Assembly (NCBI RefSeq): GCF_020882245.1
Contig: NC_083598.1
Location: forward strand, 82,217,714 to 82,281,713
Direction of reading: 5' to 3'
Length of the DNA stretch: 64,000 nt
From: Rhopalosiphum padi
Taxonomy: Eukaryota; Arthropoda; Insecta; Hemiptera; Aphididae
Shown here: one piece after another, positions 42,701-52,092 of the stretch
How the letters are laid out: each line of letters starts with the position of its first letter
Numbering within the stretch: the first letter of the stretch is position 1
Program-made: the position numbers and the translations under genes
Notes under the pieces: model-generated
Told to the model about the DNA's origin: nothing
Seen by the model: the letters and a program-made list of their open reading frames with translations, nothing else
Database searches by the model: none

Positions 42701-43701
42701 GCACTAACCAATGTATACGCTAACGTGAGTTAAATGTTATTATGTAGGTACCTTTAATATATTATATTACAATTTACATTATTTATAAATATTTATATTA
42801 TGGAAAAAATTCGTTTGCTCCGCTATGATTGCTTTCTACTGGTATAGGTACAAGGTACTAAGCATATACTCACTCCCATGTTTTCTTTAATAATGCATTT
42901 ATCTTAATTCCCAGTTTTAGAATTTTTAACTATACTTACTACATTTTCAATTAATTATTTGATAATTTTTATTCCATACGAGAAATTTCTTGTGGTGATA
43001 CAAATTACAAAATTATTTTTGAGAACCAATCTTTTTTACTATGTAAATAATTTAGTCGATTATTTTTTCAAAAATGTTAATGTATCTAAATATTCTAAAT
43101 ATAAATGTGAATGAGCAGTTAATATGTATACTACTATAATGTATACATTGAGATAATATAGACATATTCAAATTGATCTTACAAAAATATAAGACAGAAT
43201 ATATAATATTAGATCTACTATATCTAGTATTAATTATATACTCCGACATTTTTACGGAAAATTTTGATAAATTAATATTAATTTCTTGAGTTTTCAAATA
43301 ATCATATTCTTAGTAAACAAAGTTAAATAACTCAAAAACTACTCGTTAGAATTTACTCTAGATATTATTCCAAAAAAGTCATTTGATTAACAATTTATAG
43401 AAAAAATATGAATTGAATTTGAAATGTAGTGTATTTAAAAACTCCCAAAAATTAGAATTTTAAAAATATTAAATATTTAAAGCGGCCGATGGGGGTGAGC
43501 ATATGCTTGGTGAATCAGTCTGTATTATACACGCCGTATTATTATGCATTATGGGTGTATTTAAATGCGTCCATATAATAAATATTATATAATAATATGA
43601 TATTATTATCGTATATATTCAGGTACACTATAATGGGTATAAGCGCATAAAGTTTATCGGCCGCGAAACGTAGTTGGTTTATACTACCGTAAACCGCGTA
43701 C

Positions 43702-43735
<34 letters not shown>

Positions 43736-46700
43736 TATATTTATATAGGTACCTGCCTGCCTACATAATATATTATATGGGTACCCACCCACTTGCCTAC
43801 CCACCAGCCTGCCTGTACGTATTACATGCGTGCACAATAATATAGCCGCTGACATTACGTATTCCGATCACACAAGTCACCGCGGAGTTTACCGATTTAT
43901 GTTTACGCGTCCTAATGGCACCATAGAAAATCGTGGCGTGCGCAACTGTGCCTGTACAGACGACGATGACTACGACTACAATGCACATATGCAGCCGTAC
44001 AACAATAATAATATAATGTTATTATATCGCGTGCGGTCTATATATAGATCGATAACTAAATCTCGTGTCCGATATTTGCATCCGACCGCGCCGGTACTAT
44101 TATAATAATATTACTACGTATTCGATATTAGACTTAGATAGGTATACCTACTCTTACACACACACACACACACACACCACACACAATAATGATATTATAG
44201 TCTCGTTCTCGTAACATTATATATTATGATATGGCCCGCGTAATCGTTAGTTTATCATATTATACATCACCTATATCATATATTATATTATGTTCGTTCT
44301 TTACGTTTTAATTATAGGCATGTACGTCGAATCATACAGCCGGAGAGCGATCGTTTCGATCGCATATAAGGCGAAAACCGTTTGAACGCGAAATTTATTG
44401 GCAATTATAAATTGTGCTCGCGGTTTTCCACATATTATATTTAATGTGCTTATATACTGTATAGTATAAAATATACAGCAGATAATCGTATAATAACATT
44501 ATATCGGTCTAACTATATTGTGTATTATGTAGATTAGATGAAATAGTATTTTGCAGGATTTCGAAGTCGACAACGTTGATCGATCTCAAGATTTTGCATT
44601 TGCTTTATTATAACGGAAACATTGTACCTGCTTACGTTTTATGGACACCGAGTATTGCTTACTACCTGTAGCTATAATATACCCATGAATTGAAAAACCA
44701 TAAAGCACATCGTTAAAACCGGCTGCGAAAGAAGACATTCTCGTCAAACCCATGAGAAAATAATGTTATTAAGTTACTTTTATTCACTACATTTTTTTAC
44801 TTCTTATACTCCGTTCAATACTGAATACATAATAGTATACGTTAATACCTAATCAAATATTGTTGATTTGAAAGTCAGATTGAAATGTTTATGAATCAAA
44901 TATTTGGTAATACTTTTTTCAAGTGAAATCGCATTTTTAAATTATACACATCACATATGAGTTACATAAAATATCGCATAATTTGCGAGCAAAATAAATG
45001 ATAAAATAATTACTGTACAGAATAATATTTATGAAGTTCAATAACGATCAAAATACACCATCCATTACACAAATAGTTACTCTTTTTTTGTGGTTAGATA
45101 TATGAATATTCATAAAAATAATATTAGTAAAATCAAAACTATAATATTATATACAATTAAAGTAAACGAATTATGCAATTATTTTGGTAGCTACGTAGGT
45201 AATCATGCAAGGTTGTCATTACTCATTAATCGTATAATGTGGCTCGATTCAATACTAAGACAAACCTGCAAGAGTGAGAAAATATAAATAAATAAAAATG
45301 ACTATGTCAACATTGATTAGGTCATAAGTAGCAGTAGTAGAAGTAAGTAACTATAGTAGTATAGTGTATATCAGATTAATATTATTACTAACAAAACAGC
45401 CCAACAACTACTGTACTGCCAATTTGCTATTTACCATATACAATTATGGGCAAGTGTCCAATTTGTAGTGATTATTGCGGTTTTTCACACCAGTTACACA
45501 CCCCGAAATGTACAACATTTTTCTCACACAACGTTGCCCACGGTCATCGTGCGGCATATATTATGAATTATTATACACACGTTGTTTATAGCAGATTCAG
45601 AGGAACACACAACCAATGGTCGCTCGAGGTCAATGTTCATAGATCTTATTGGTCCCCTCCGGTGCATTTGGAAGGGAACAGTGTCAATATACTTTCCTTT
45701 TTGTCACATTTGGTTCCTACGGTTTCCCGAGCTACTTGACGCCGGCTTAATCCTTTCTAGGGTGTCTAAACAAGTCCAGAATCTATTCTCACCGTTTACC
45801 ATTTGTACTTGTACGATTTTATGTACGTTAAAAATAAATTCCGAATAATTATTTTGCATTATGTTTTACATATCATCAATAGAATTTCACGAATTTTCAT
45901 TTCAGACATTTAAGAATAGCTTTTTCACTAGGTACTTCAATAATGGGGTTTTTAAAAAAAAGTATAATATCTAGTGCAAAATTAAAAAAAAATATTAATA
46001 AAAATAATGATTACTCTAGACTCTTGAAAGTTTGTATATACATTATTGTGCTTTTACTACTTCTACAATTTATGATCAGCGTTATTGCCATTTACTATCT
46101 ATATTTTTTATACATATAATTTCAATAAAATCTTTTAAATCATGTTAGTTTTACAAAGTAATACCGAAAATTATCTATCTATGTTAAATCCGAAGCTAGA
46201 AAAGTTTTTTGTAAGTTGTAACCAGATTATTTTTAAAATACTTTAACGGCGCTTACAAAAGGTTTTTAAAATATTATAATGAGTACTAATGGCTTATGTT
46301 TAACCTAACATTCGACACTTAGAAATTGAACTTTTTAATTCAATTAGATTCTACTGATTCTAGACTCTAGAGCGTGGATTGAAAAAGAAAATATTTTATT
46401 TATCGAATGGTTTTCGGGTAGATAAACCCACACTATAAATCAGGTTAATCTATTGAAGTCTCTCACAGTATTATATTTAATATTTAATTATTATAAATAG
46501 AAGCGATAGAATATGTATAACTACTATAATACTCGGGTATTAGGATTTGAGTAGGTACGTAACATTTGAATACATTAGAAAATCGGTTGTATGTAATCTA
46601 TAGAGATCTCAGCGGAACCGAGCCTTCCTACTTGTTTATTTAAAAATATTATTCCTTAAGGCCTTATCATATTCAATCGCCGCACACATTTCAATCTTAA

Positions 46701-48468
46701 AATAGATATATATAGTTAAGAAACGAACCACAGCTTATAGGTAGTTTGCCGTCTTCGGTGTATGTGCTGCGGCGGTTGAAATTAATAATGATCATAATAC
46801 GATAATATTATACGTGCACACACTGACATACACAACGCGTGCGTGTATCTGACGTCTGCTAATATTGTGTATGTAAGTTTGTAGAAATTATATAGGCGTA
46901 CTACTAATTTATGTACTCGAGTTCGCTTTTGTTATTCAGAGTATATTATACAATCTGCAATACATTATATTATATGATTGCAATAAGAATATTTCATGTA
47001 GCTCTACTGTAATATTGTAATTAAAGCCTAAAGGCTCGAATGACAGATACAATCATATACACATTAAAAGATATATATTTTAAAACTGGCGGCGTTCATA
47101 TAGTAATATTATGTTAAATTTGTTTTTATTTTAAGTTTAAGTATATCGATAGTTATAAGGGTTAAAGCATCCTTTGTTTGATTTGATTTGATTAAATATT
47201 TTATTTTTATTATTATAATATATGAAAAGCATCGTTGAATAATTAATCTTGTTCGAGTATCACGAACAATATAATATTATTCAATCTAATGCAATTCATG
47301 AATGAGTCCCCGGGACCTTGACACATTTGTACTTCTCGCGGATCGTGTCATTGTTATATGTACTCTGTCCTATCAATATAATAATAATAGTTATATAATA
47401 ATTATAATTTCCATGTTATATTATGATAATCAGTTTCGGTCCGAGGTCGGCGGCCGTTTTATGGACGCTGATGAGAAAATTCTACGAGAAGGACGATATA
47501 TTATACGTCCCGTCACGGTTGGATCGCCAGTGGGTCGGAAATCAGACACGTTTGGTGTGCAAGTGTTGACATCAGTGTGTCCGTTCATTGAAGTCACTGC
47601 CTACATCGTTTTAAAGTATCATATTATTGTTATTATATTAAGATCACCGCCAGACACGGCCGTTAACTTTGAATTTATCGACTAGTATATTATATAATAG
47701 TACTGTTGGGTTTTAATAATTTTATCTTATTATACATCTTATCGAAGGGACCGACTAATAATTGTTTTATGGCCCCTTCGATACGAAAACGAAATTACCT
47801 ATAGTAATATAATTAAATTTACAACGATCCTATTCCCAGTCTTATTAAGTCGGTAAAAAAAAATTCTTACCCACAGGCAGCTGTATTAATATAGTATACG
47901 TATATTTCTAATGCCATTTTTTTATCTATTTTTAAATCAAACGAGTAATCATATTATTAATATTATAATTATGAATATTTAAAAATAAGTATTATATACA
48001 TGTAATTATAGCTTATATCTACTCCGTGTACCACGCAGAAATGTTGCAGATTACGCGAAAACCGTACAATACATGTACTATAGTTATAATTATTATCAAT
48101 CACTCCGTTATCTGCGGTTTATACGATAGTCATAGTAATAAGATTACAAAAATCTACCATGTAAAAATATTTTAACAATAAATATCAGATATTATATTAA
48201 AGGGTTATGGTATGTTAAACGTACCTAACCTATCATTGGACAGAATTTAGTTATTTGTGTTATGCGTCGTGTCAATCGAGGCAATCTACTTGATGCGACG
48301 ACGTTTTTAAATAAAGAAAAATGCATAACATATTTCATTGGTGGTCGTATTATATTATTAATATACGTAGTATTATATCGGTACCTGCAACGTTGTTGTT
48401 TTAATTTCATTAATGTCCAAGGCCTTGTCTGAAATCCCCCCAAGGATCGTGTGACCTGAATACCACAT
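8705..48468 (-). CDS. Nox5: NADPH oxidase 5, calcium-regulated (whole gene, 19 exons)
   Basis: Nox5 enzymes pass electrons from NADPH through FAD and two haems across the membrane to oxygen, making superoxide, and are switched on by Ca2+ binding to N-terminal EF-hands. I joined 19 exons with GT-AG borders and matching phases (3,249 nt, 1,082 aa). EF-like loops are at about 39-50 (degenerate), 107-118, 183-194, 219-230 and 261-273. The ferric-reductase core runs from about 330 to 540, with haem-histidine pairs H408/H422 and H501/H514. The FAD motif HPFTIS is at 591-596, and NADPH motifs GPYG (884-887), GIGVTP (about 905) and YCGPP follow, before the typical C-terminus RKEVF. A Ser/Lys-rich insert of about 250 residues (623-870) sits between the FAD and NADPH sites; human NOX5 has only a short linker there. 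The N-terminal exon is the least certain part. A complete ionotropic receptor gene lies inside one intron. Confidence 0.93.
9010..9213 (-). CDS. Nox5: Nox5 exon 18 (NADPH-binding domain)
   Basis: Acceptor CTTATAG|GTT, donor AAAAG|GTGAGA. Encodes VDFFWINRDQRSFEWFVNLL, EMHMYITSAL and QLALDLLHEK, nearly identical in pattern to vertebrate NOX5. Confidence 0.96.
9302..9511 (-). CDS. Nox5: Nox5 exon 17 (NADPH-binding core)
   Basis: Acceptor ATCGTTAG|ATC, donor AAAG|GTAAGA. Encodes IYLVGPYGAPSSHIF, AVMIATGIGVTPFASILQS and HTCPKCKYTW, all conserved in NOX5. Confidence 0.96.
9576..9692 (-). CDS. Nox5: Nox5 exon 16 (phase-symmetrical exon)
   Basis: 117 bases, 39 codons, phase 0 at both ends, so skipping would keep the reading frame. 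It starts SSSMGSMEF, is Lys/Ser-rich, and ends NYPVGKPLE. The next exon supplies IYLVGPYG, the NADPH-site start. Confidence 0.9.
9762..9987 (-). CDS. Nox5: Nox5 exon 15 (insert)
   Basis: Acceptor TTTTTAG|C, donor GAAAAT|GTAAGC. Encodes RTYMRSESEKSFDECQMKR, SLGLAYLSPQNKSLAQSF and HKPTIIAFKTPSLENCE, then ends ITIEN. No recognised domain. Confidence 0.88.
10085..10220 (-). CDS. Nox5: Nox5 exon 14 (basic insert)
   Basis: Acceptor TTATTAG|AA, donor TTAGC|GTATGT. Encodes the basic stretch EVRKSVKKAPNTNLHK and RIKKRERLLA. Its position and charge recall the phosphorylated, calmodulin-binding segment of vertebrate NOX5; that link is inference. Confidence 0.88.
10322..10497 (-). CDS. Nox5: Nox5 exon 13 (insert)
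   Basis: Acceptor TTATAG|G, donor ATGG|GTAATA. Low-complexity Ser/Gly/Lys-rich segment (GRTVEDSTKGKYKKGG...), probably disordered. The frame is fixed by both phase-matched junctions. Confidence 0.88.
10573..10747 (-). CDS. Nox5: Nox5 exon 12 (start of the long insert)
   Basis: Acceptor TATTTAG|AT, donor CAAAC|GTATGT. Encodes DYMWLHIRGVGEWTNRLY, which is conserved, then enters a polar Glu/Ser/Lys-rich sequence with no counterpart in vertebrate NOX5. Confidence 0.93.
10824..11145 (-). CDS. Nox5: Nox5 exon 11 (second haem-histidine pair and FAD site)
   Basis: Acceptor TTTTTCAG|ATA, donor GAAG|GTATAT. It contains FYWTH...LLILH (H501 and H514, 13 apart), PNFWKWLIIPGLLYL, LLPSKVTHLVIKRPP, the FAD motif HPFTISSAPEQE and the membrane-proximal dehydrogenase start. 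Confidence 0.96.
11222..11415 (-). CDS. Nox5: Nox5 exon 10 (loop and helix 4)
   Basis: Acceptor TACTATAG|AT, donor GAG|GTTAGT. Encodes SEWLFTTDPGLFG, NPTGILLIIILFVMFICS and RRGGCFE, all typical of Nox5. Confidence 0.95.
11492..11680 (-). CDS. Nox5: Nox5 exon 9 (first haem-histidine pair)
   Basis: Acceptor TTTTCAG|GC, donor TTCA|GTAAGT. Encodes QCLNFNCTFVLVLMLRHC, then LPLDQHIYFH...SILHTFMH. H408 and H422 are 14 apart, as in the third helix of other Nox enzymes. Confidence 0.95.
12873..13099 (-). CDS. Nox5: Nox5 exon 8 (transmembrane helix 1)
   Basis: Begins C|ATA GAC after GTTTTTCAG and ends TGTG|GTAAGT. Encodes a proline-rich linker, then the hydrophobic helix YVYLIFLAVYVLVNVLLF, ending in ARACG of the conserved ARACGQCLNFNC motif. 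Confidence 0.94.
13164..13191. repeat. A28 homopolymer in a Nox5 intron
   Basis: Twenty-eight consecutive A on the + strand, between Nox5 exons 7 and 8. It could be a retroposed tail, but no adjoining SINE-like body or target-site duplication is visible. Confidence 0.9.
14336..14546 (-). CDS. Nox5: Nox5 exon 7 (EF-hand 4 and a modified fifth loop)
   Basis: Acceptor GTTTAG|GC, donor ATAAG|GTAACA. It completes the canonical loop DLDGDGLIQHRE, then reads to the altered loop DADSESRGAITYE, which is one residue longer than a 12-residue EF loop. It ends in LLENLSIS, matching the NOX5 'VLENLTIS' region. Confidence 0.94.
15090..15240 (-). CDS. Nox5: Nox5 exon 6 (canonical EF-hand 3)
   Basis: Acceptor TTTTTAG|CCA, donor GACG|GTATGT. 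Encodes PFFTERVFQI followed by the canonical loop DKDNSGSISLHE, and ends within the next loop (DLDG). Confidence 0.94.
16177..16297 (-). CDS. Nox5: Nox5 exon 5 (start of the region shared with vertebrate NOX5)
   Basis: Begins A|GTG (completing Arg 131) and ends AAAAAT|GTAAGT. Contains MWLEQLFRQTVGDEMEI, which corresponds to the beginning of the EF region in vertebrate NOX5. Confidence 0.93.
16433..16533 (-). CDS. Nox5: Nox5 exon 4 (EF-hand 2)
   Basis: Starts in phase 0 (ATC) after TTTAATTAG and ends AG|GTATTT. Loop DKDSDGIITPSQ has all calcium-ligand positions except the last, where Gln replaces Glu. It is separated from exon 3 by the 15-kb intron that holds the IR gene. Confidence 0.92.
19753..19769. 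repeat. T17 homopolymer
   Basis: Directly visible run upstream of the nested IR gene. Confidence 0.9.
20212..20849 (+). CDS. IR exon 1 (signal peptide and N-terminal domain)
   Basis: Starts MTSSTQGLLLTLSVAAVVG. The exon is GC-rich compared with its surroundings. It includes a Gly/Ser-rich low-complexity patch and ends AA|GTAGGT, so Lys 213 is completed by exon 2. Reading through the donor would hit TAG at once. Confidence 0.85.
20212..26399 (+). CDS. Divergent ionotropic receptor (IR), 677 aa, five exons
   Basis: IRs are insect chemosensory ion channels derived from ionotropic glutamate receptors. Five exons with GT-AG borders join in frame (2,034 nt): 20212-20849, 23354-23792, 25161-25472, 25663-26009 and 26102-26399. 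Residues 1-20 look like a signal peptide. An S1-like lobe starts near 262 (FPLRFIV...YVGQDG at 285-288). TM1 is at about 390-409, the pore region at 421-437 and TM2 at 445-470, ending NAFQGSLVTFLSTP, which resembles the IR 'YQGSLVSFLTTP' signature. S2 follows to about 630, and TM3 is at 634-657 with a short cytoplasmic tail. The S1 arginine that binds glutamate is not evident (Lys in the likely place), as in most divergent IRs, so the ligand is unlikely to be glutamate. I chose the ATG at 20212 because it directly precedes the signal peptide. Subfamily not assigned. Confidence 0.88.
20850..23353 (+). other. IR intron 1
   Basis: 2.5-kb intron without coding signal. It contains CpG-richer patches at about 21760-22260 and an 18-bp palindrome at 22150-22167. 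Confidence 0.7.
22150..22167. repeat. 18-bp perfect palindrome TACCTACC-TAGG...
   Basis: TACCTACCTAGGTAGGTA equals its own reverse complement. It is built from the TAGGTA/TACCTA motif that recurs through the window. Confidence 0.9.
23354..23792 (+). CDS. IR exon 2 (S1 lobe)
   Basis: Acceptor ACCCCCCAG|G, donor CAC|GTAAAT. Encodes VIVVTQTVIKILDPF, then FPLRFIV, GGTYVGQDGTFATVLAAKMN and GGWADVSVNGHFLKDYNC, typical IR S1 features. Confidence 0.88.
25161..25472 (+). CDS. IR exon 3 (TM1, pore, TM2)
   Basis: Acceptor ATTCAACAG|ATA, donor CCAG|GTAACG. Phase 0 at both ends. Encodes KVCLLTPKAG, TM1 (TAITCVLVTVIYFAAAA), the pore loop around LEIYRMFIGAP and most of TM2 (FCLFFTLVILNAFQ). Confidence 0.9.
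25663..26009 (+). CDS. IR exon 4 (S2 lobe)
   Basis: Acceptor GTTATAG|GGA, donor CATAG|GTTATG. Encodes GSLVTFLSTPMHYPDVNT and the S2 lobe to ECLISYFISYVVH. The split Arg codon is completed by exon 5. Confidence 0.88.
26102..26399 (+). CDS. IR exon 5 (end of S2, TM3, stop)
   Basis: Acceptor TTTTTTTAG|G. Encodes NSPYKRRINILLSWIDQAGL (compare the IR pattern 'KNSP...IN..I..L.QAGL'), TM3 (LEIAFIVLSFGIILSITVFIIEI) and a 20-residue tail to TAA. Confidence 0.9.
26460..26465 (+). terminator. Putative IR poly(A) signal
   Basis: AATAAA 60 bases after the receptor stop codon, a typical distance for a short insect 3' UTR. Confidence 0.45.
28245..28269. repeat. (AAT)n microsatellite
   Basis: About eight AAT units, directly visible, next to a short GC-rich stretch (28170-28244). 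Confidence 0.85.
31482..31593 (-). CDS. Nox5: Nox5 exon 3 (linker between EF units)
   Basis: The acceptor CAACAG|G completes the Leu codon from exon 2. The donor is GGC|GTAAGT. It encodes residues 60-97, a helical linker ending ISLQKFYQIFQAKG, which is the first half of the next EF unit. Confidence 0.85.
32346..32594 (+). other. Unassigned open frame with an upstream acceptor-like site
   Basis: A poly-T tract followed by TTTTTTGTAG precedes a GC-richer open frame reading DVELDCSQVEQYIPQNRHN and IYERDHVYLWETLHRR, to a stop at 32594. The codon texture is more protein-like than its neighbourhood, but no family is recognised and no donor or partner exon is evident. It may be an exon, a decayed transposon piece or chance. 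Confidence 0.2.
33045..33092. repeat. 23-bp perfect inverted repeat, 2-base spacer
   Basis: Arm 33045-33067 (ACCATTGATTATAAATACTA...) is the exact reverse complement of 33070-33092, with AA between. This nearly continuous palindrome could form a cruciform or a fold-back. Confidence 0.95.
37394..37488 (-). CDS. Nox5: Nox5 exon 2 (degenerate EF-like loop)
   Basis: Phase 0 start after TTTTACAG, ending CT|GTGAGT. It encodes residues 29-60, with an EF-like loop DKDNEKVLVQEQ that lacks the central Gly and the final Glu, so it probably does not bind calcium well. Confidence 0.85.
39671..39703. repeat. (AAT)n microsatellite
   Basis: Eleven consecutive AAT units, directly visible. Confidence 0.9.
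39981..39997. repeat. (CGG)n microsatellite
   Basis: CGGCGGCGGCGGCGGCG in a CpG-richer islet, unusual in this AT-rich intron. Confidence 0.9.
40273..40287. repeat. (ACG)5 microsatellite
   Basis: Five ACG units followed by GGCCCG, in the same islet as the CGG repeat. Confidence 0.85.
41893..41937. promoter_or_regulatory. Cluster of ETS-like ACTTCCG/CCGGAA motifs
   Basis: Three CTTCCG cores (41895-41900, 41906-41911, 41920-41925) and one inverted CCGGAA (41930-41935) lie within about 45 bases of GC-richer DNA. GGAA/TTCC with a flanking CG is the ETS-family core. Regulatory function is inferred only. Confidence 0.35.
43705..43733. repeat. (TA)n microsatellite
   Basis: About 14 TA units preceded by CGTG, directly visible. 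Confidence 0.9.
43747..43817. repeat. Degenerate CCTG/CCAC tetranucleotide array
   Basis: Repeated CCTGCCTGCCTA, CCCACCCAC, TGCCTACCCACC and CCTGCCTG units, a decayed tetranucleotide tract. Confidence 0.6.
44156..44184. repeat. (AC)n microsatellite
   Basis: About 14 AC units with one interruption (CC at 44177), directly visible. Confidence 0.9.
45446..45848 (+). other. GC-richer block with overlapping open frames, unassigned
   Basis: Two + strand frames stay open together: 45446-45739 starts MGKCPICSDYCGF, and 45582-45848 is the other. No recognised domain. The C-x-x-C at the start is suggestive of zinc binding but is isolated. A decayed mobile element or chance is as likely as a gene. Confidence 0.2.
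47302..47685 (+). other. Unassigned 127-codon open frame
   Basis: A frame from ATG 47302 to the stop at 47685. Its middle half (FRSEVGGRFMDADEKILREG) has better composition than the flanks, but the first third is Tyr/Asn/Ile low-complexity from AAT repeats. No family recognised. Probably not a gene. Confidence 0.15.
48385..48468 (-). CDS. Nox5: Nox5 exon 1 (probable N-terminal exon)
   Basis: Twenty-eight codons from an ATG at 48468, preceded in frame by TGA, ending CAG|GTAC in phase 0 to join the exon at 37488. The peptide ends ALDINEIKTTTLQ. Joined to EVLSILFQLFDKD, it reproduces the 'helix-linker-helix before DKD loop' spacing seen in the next two EF units (ISLQKFYQIFQ... before LIDKD, and EIKRDDFNKIL... 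before IFDKD). The donor (GTACCG) is weak. An alternative acceptor at 48456-48457 (TTCAG|GT) would make it an internal exon 48385-48455. Confidence 0.55.
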
Positions 48469-51400
48469 TCAGAGAAACATTTTCTAGGGATTCCATTTAG
48501 GTAGCACACATGACACATGACGTGTGCACACCACACATATAATATGCACAAATATGCGTAATACCTATATATTTATATATTATATATATATACAAGCATC
48601 CGTTAATTTGGGATAATTATGATTTTCTTGTGCAAACATGAACCACCGGTATTATTAGCTATTACGATTTTAACTGCAGACAAATGGCCAATAATTATAC
48701 GCTTCACTTAAACGCAGTGAGTCAAAAAATGAGTGATTTAAATCATCTAACTTTCCAATAGTATTCAATTATAGAGGGTGATAAATTATTTGCCACAGCA
48801 TACACACCGTAGATATATTCGCGTTATTATTAAAAAGAAATCATAATCTTAGTAAACATGTATTAGATGTCCACGTGGCATGTAAACATTATCGTTATTT
48901 TGATTTTAAGAAAAAAAGTGCTAAGAAAAATTCTGACGGCAATTTTTTTATAAATGTCTTAATCACTCTGCATGTAATTTAAATTAACTTATTAGATACA
49001 GCTATCATTTCAATTCATCCTTGGGTATTGACATTATAATTTTAGTAATTCTTGCGCTAAAGTTAGATGGACTAGCTTTTTTACCATTACACAACATTTA
49101 TGAAATATAACTTAGGCCACATTAAAGAGACATTATACCCACAACTGAACACACATGAATTTCTTAACATCGAACAAGTACTACTATTTGCATGAGCTGC
49201 AATAATATATTCATATTATATTATGTTTCAAGGCACAAAAATCCTATGATATAGAAGTTTATCTTAAAATTTACTGCAACAATACATATAAATATAGAAA
49301 AAATAGAGCCAAATTACATTAACTTAAAATCTAAGGAACACGAAATTATATGGAAACTTTTATGAAATATCTTACATTGTTTACGAAAAAGAAAGAAGGA
49401 AATAATTGTAATAAAATCAATAATTTAATGATATAGTATATATAATAGTAATAACAACAATAATAAGTAAATGCATAAAATTAATAATAATAATGACTAA
49501 AATATTATTTTTTTCTCCGGACTTTTTTACCGTTACCTTTTTTTAAAAAAAATTTTTTTTGTTTATACAACTGTCATCGTGTATTTAACAAACATCATCG
49601 TACGTGGGATTTTTTCATATAAAAACACTACAATATGTTTGATACGAGTAATAAAATGTAAACTGGTTAAGAAAATATTATGGTATTTAATTTGTCTGTT
49701 TAATTATATAATATATAGCTATACTCGTATTTTTGAGTGTGTGGGTGTGTCTATAATATTTAGAATTTCGAATTAAAATAAAAATGATATATATAAAAGT
49801 AGAGTGAATACATTAAATATTTGTAAATATAAAATAATTATATTCATAATACTGGAAAAAAAATATATTTTTATAGTTAAACTGTTTATATAATTGTCGG
49901 ACCGGATTTAAATGTTACACTAAAGTGTTGGCTAGAAATGTTAAACTGTCATTTTTTAATTGATCATTCCATTAAATCATAAATATCAAGACATTTACAC
50001 TCATATATATTATTATAGAGGGTGTTAACGGTTAAGTGTTGATATTGTATCTGAATCGCCAATGAGTTGTTTTTATCTGGTAATATATAGGTACCTATAA
50101 AACAAAATATTGTGTGTCGGCTTAAACCTCTGTCTTTTACTGGCCCGTCAAACTACTTTTAAATATACCATGGAAAAATAGGTATCAGTGGCTTTCTTTG
50201 AAATCAATTATACGTTTTAACTTCGGACACTAGTGCAGCCCATTTCATAACGGCGTCAGTTTTGACACATCAATTTAGCTTGGAATCGGCTTGTCGTGGC
50301 CTGTTAAACTATTTTTGGCCCTCAATCTAAACTGTTTCAATACAAATAACCATAAAACATTTACCCAACGAAATTTTAAAGATATTAAAATTTATCTAAC
50401 AAGTTTCGTCCAAACTTAAGTAGACGTAACCAGTATTCTACAGTTATGAAAAAATTATATTAAGTATAACCATAGTGAAAATTTCATCCATCGGTCATTT
50501 TTAGACAGCGCATTTGGAAAATTCAATTTACATAATATTATCGTGATTTAAATTAGTCAAAACTAATGGATTTAATACGGCAGAAATAGAAATAAAATAT
50601 AAATCTATATACGTAGAACTGCTTTCAAGTAATAAGATTGGGTTTCCAGAGGAACAAATGAACACAATTTAAATGTATAATAGACGGTCGTTGATCGATA
50701 GCACGTAGGTATTTACTTATTTAGTAAATCCACTTTAACATAACATTACACAAACACAAGTACCTATAAAAATTAACGTTAAAATTATCATTGTCAAATC
50801 CCGTTAACGAACCTGACAGTCAAAATTATATAATTCTACTGTTTGAATTTTACCTTACAGTAAAATATCGAATTTACTTCAATTTTATTTGTATTATGCT
50901 GATTAAAATTCAAGTACCTAGATAAGTGTTTTTTATGCTTTACATTTTAAACTTGTTTATATTTTTTTATTTTTAATAAAACAGTTCATCGTAATAATAT
51001 AGAATATAAAACTGATATACATAGGTCTATTACTTTGTTATTTAATAATATTTTATTAATTTTAACATACCTAACTATTAAGTTTTTTTGTGTATCATAA
51101 GGCAATATAATATAGAGATAGACGATCAATAGTTATCAATCAATATGATATAATATTGGTAAATGTTCGATTTCACCAGTTTAAATGTTATTATTGTTAA
51201 TTGTATCATAACATTATTTAACGTGTTAACATTTACCACTGGTACTACTCATTTAATTCTGTAATACAATTGTACTGTTATACATTAGGGGAGGGGAGCG
51301 AATATATAATAATAATAATAATAAAGTACATTACCTAATATATTTTATAATATATCTAATAAACAAGTTTAATATAAAAGTGTATACTCGTATTACACGT

Positions 51401-52059
51401 CTCATGAAAATAAAAATAAATAAGTTAATAAAATATTTATATATATACTAAAATCTGTTATAAAAATTGAAACATTTAATAATGTTTTAATTCGTGTAAT
51501 ATTAAAACACTTTATTAGTCTAACAATAAGATTAAATGTGACATATTATTATTTGTATAAATTTTCCTTGCATTTATCTAGGATAATAATCTAATAAAAT
51601 CTTGCTATTAAATACATTATATTTAAAACCGTATCTATAAATACTCCAGACTGGAGTCCAGAAACAAATATATTTTAAATTTTAATTGCTTCATATATAC
51701 GAGAATGTAAATTATTTATTCAAAAATAAAATATACATCATCCATTTTGAATAAATTTAATTTTTGCGCTTATATATTTTACGATAGATAAGTTTTAAAT
51801 TATTTTGAATCCGTTTACCATCGTTTTATCAAGATGATTGGGTTAAGGTTGAAGTTAAACTATATTAATTTGATTTGCTTTACATTATACTATGAAAATA
51901 CATTTATTTAAGTAAATTAAATCATAAAATTAGTATAATTACAACTTGTATGTACATTTAATACAAATTACTTGACCCAATAGCTAATACTGGTACTAAT
52001 ACTTGTATAAAAAATTAAAATACGACATAAAATATAAATGGGTAGAATCCTTTTATAAA

Positions 52060-52066
<7 letters not shown>

Positions 52067-52092
<26 letters not shown>
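52067..52092. repeat. (TA)n microsatellite
   Basis: Thirteen TA units, directly visible. Confidence 0.9.

Larger units (their letters stand above)
37489..48384 (-). other. Nox5 intron 1 (10.9 kb)
   Basis: Large intron between the probable exon 1 and exon 2. It contains most of the window's CpG-richer islets and microsatellites and a few short unassigned open frames. No further Nox5 exon was recognised here. Confidence 0.5.
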
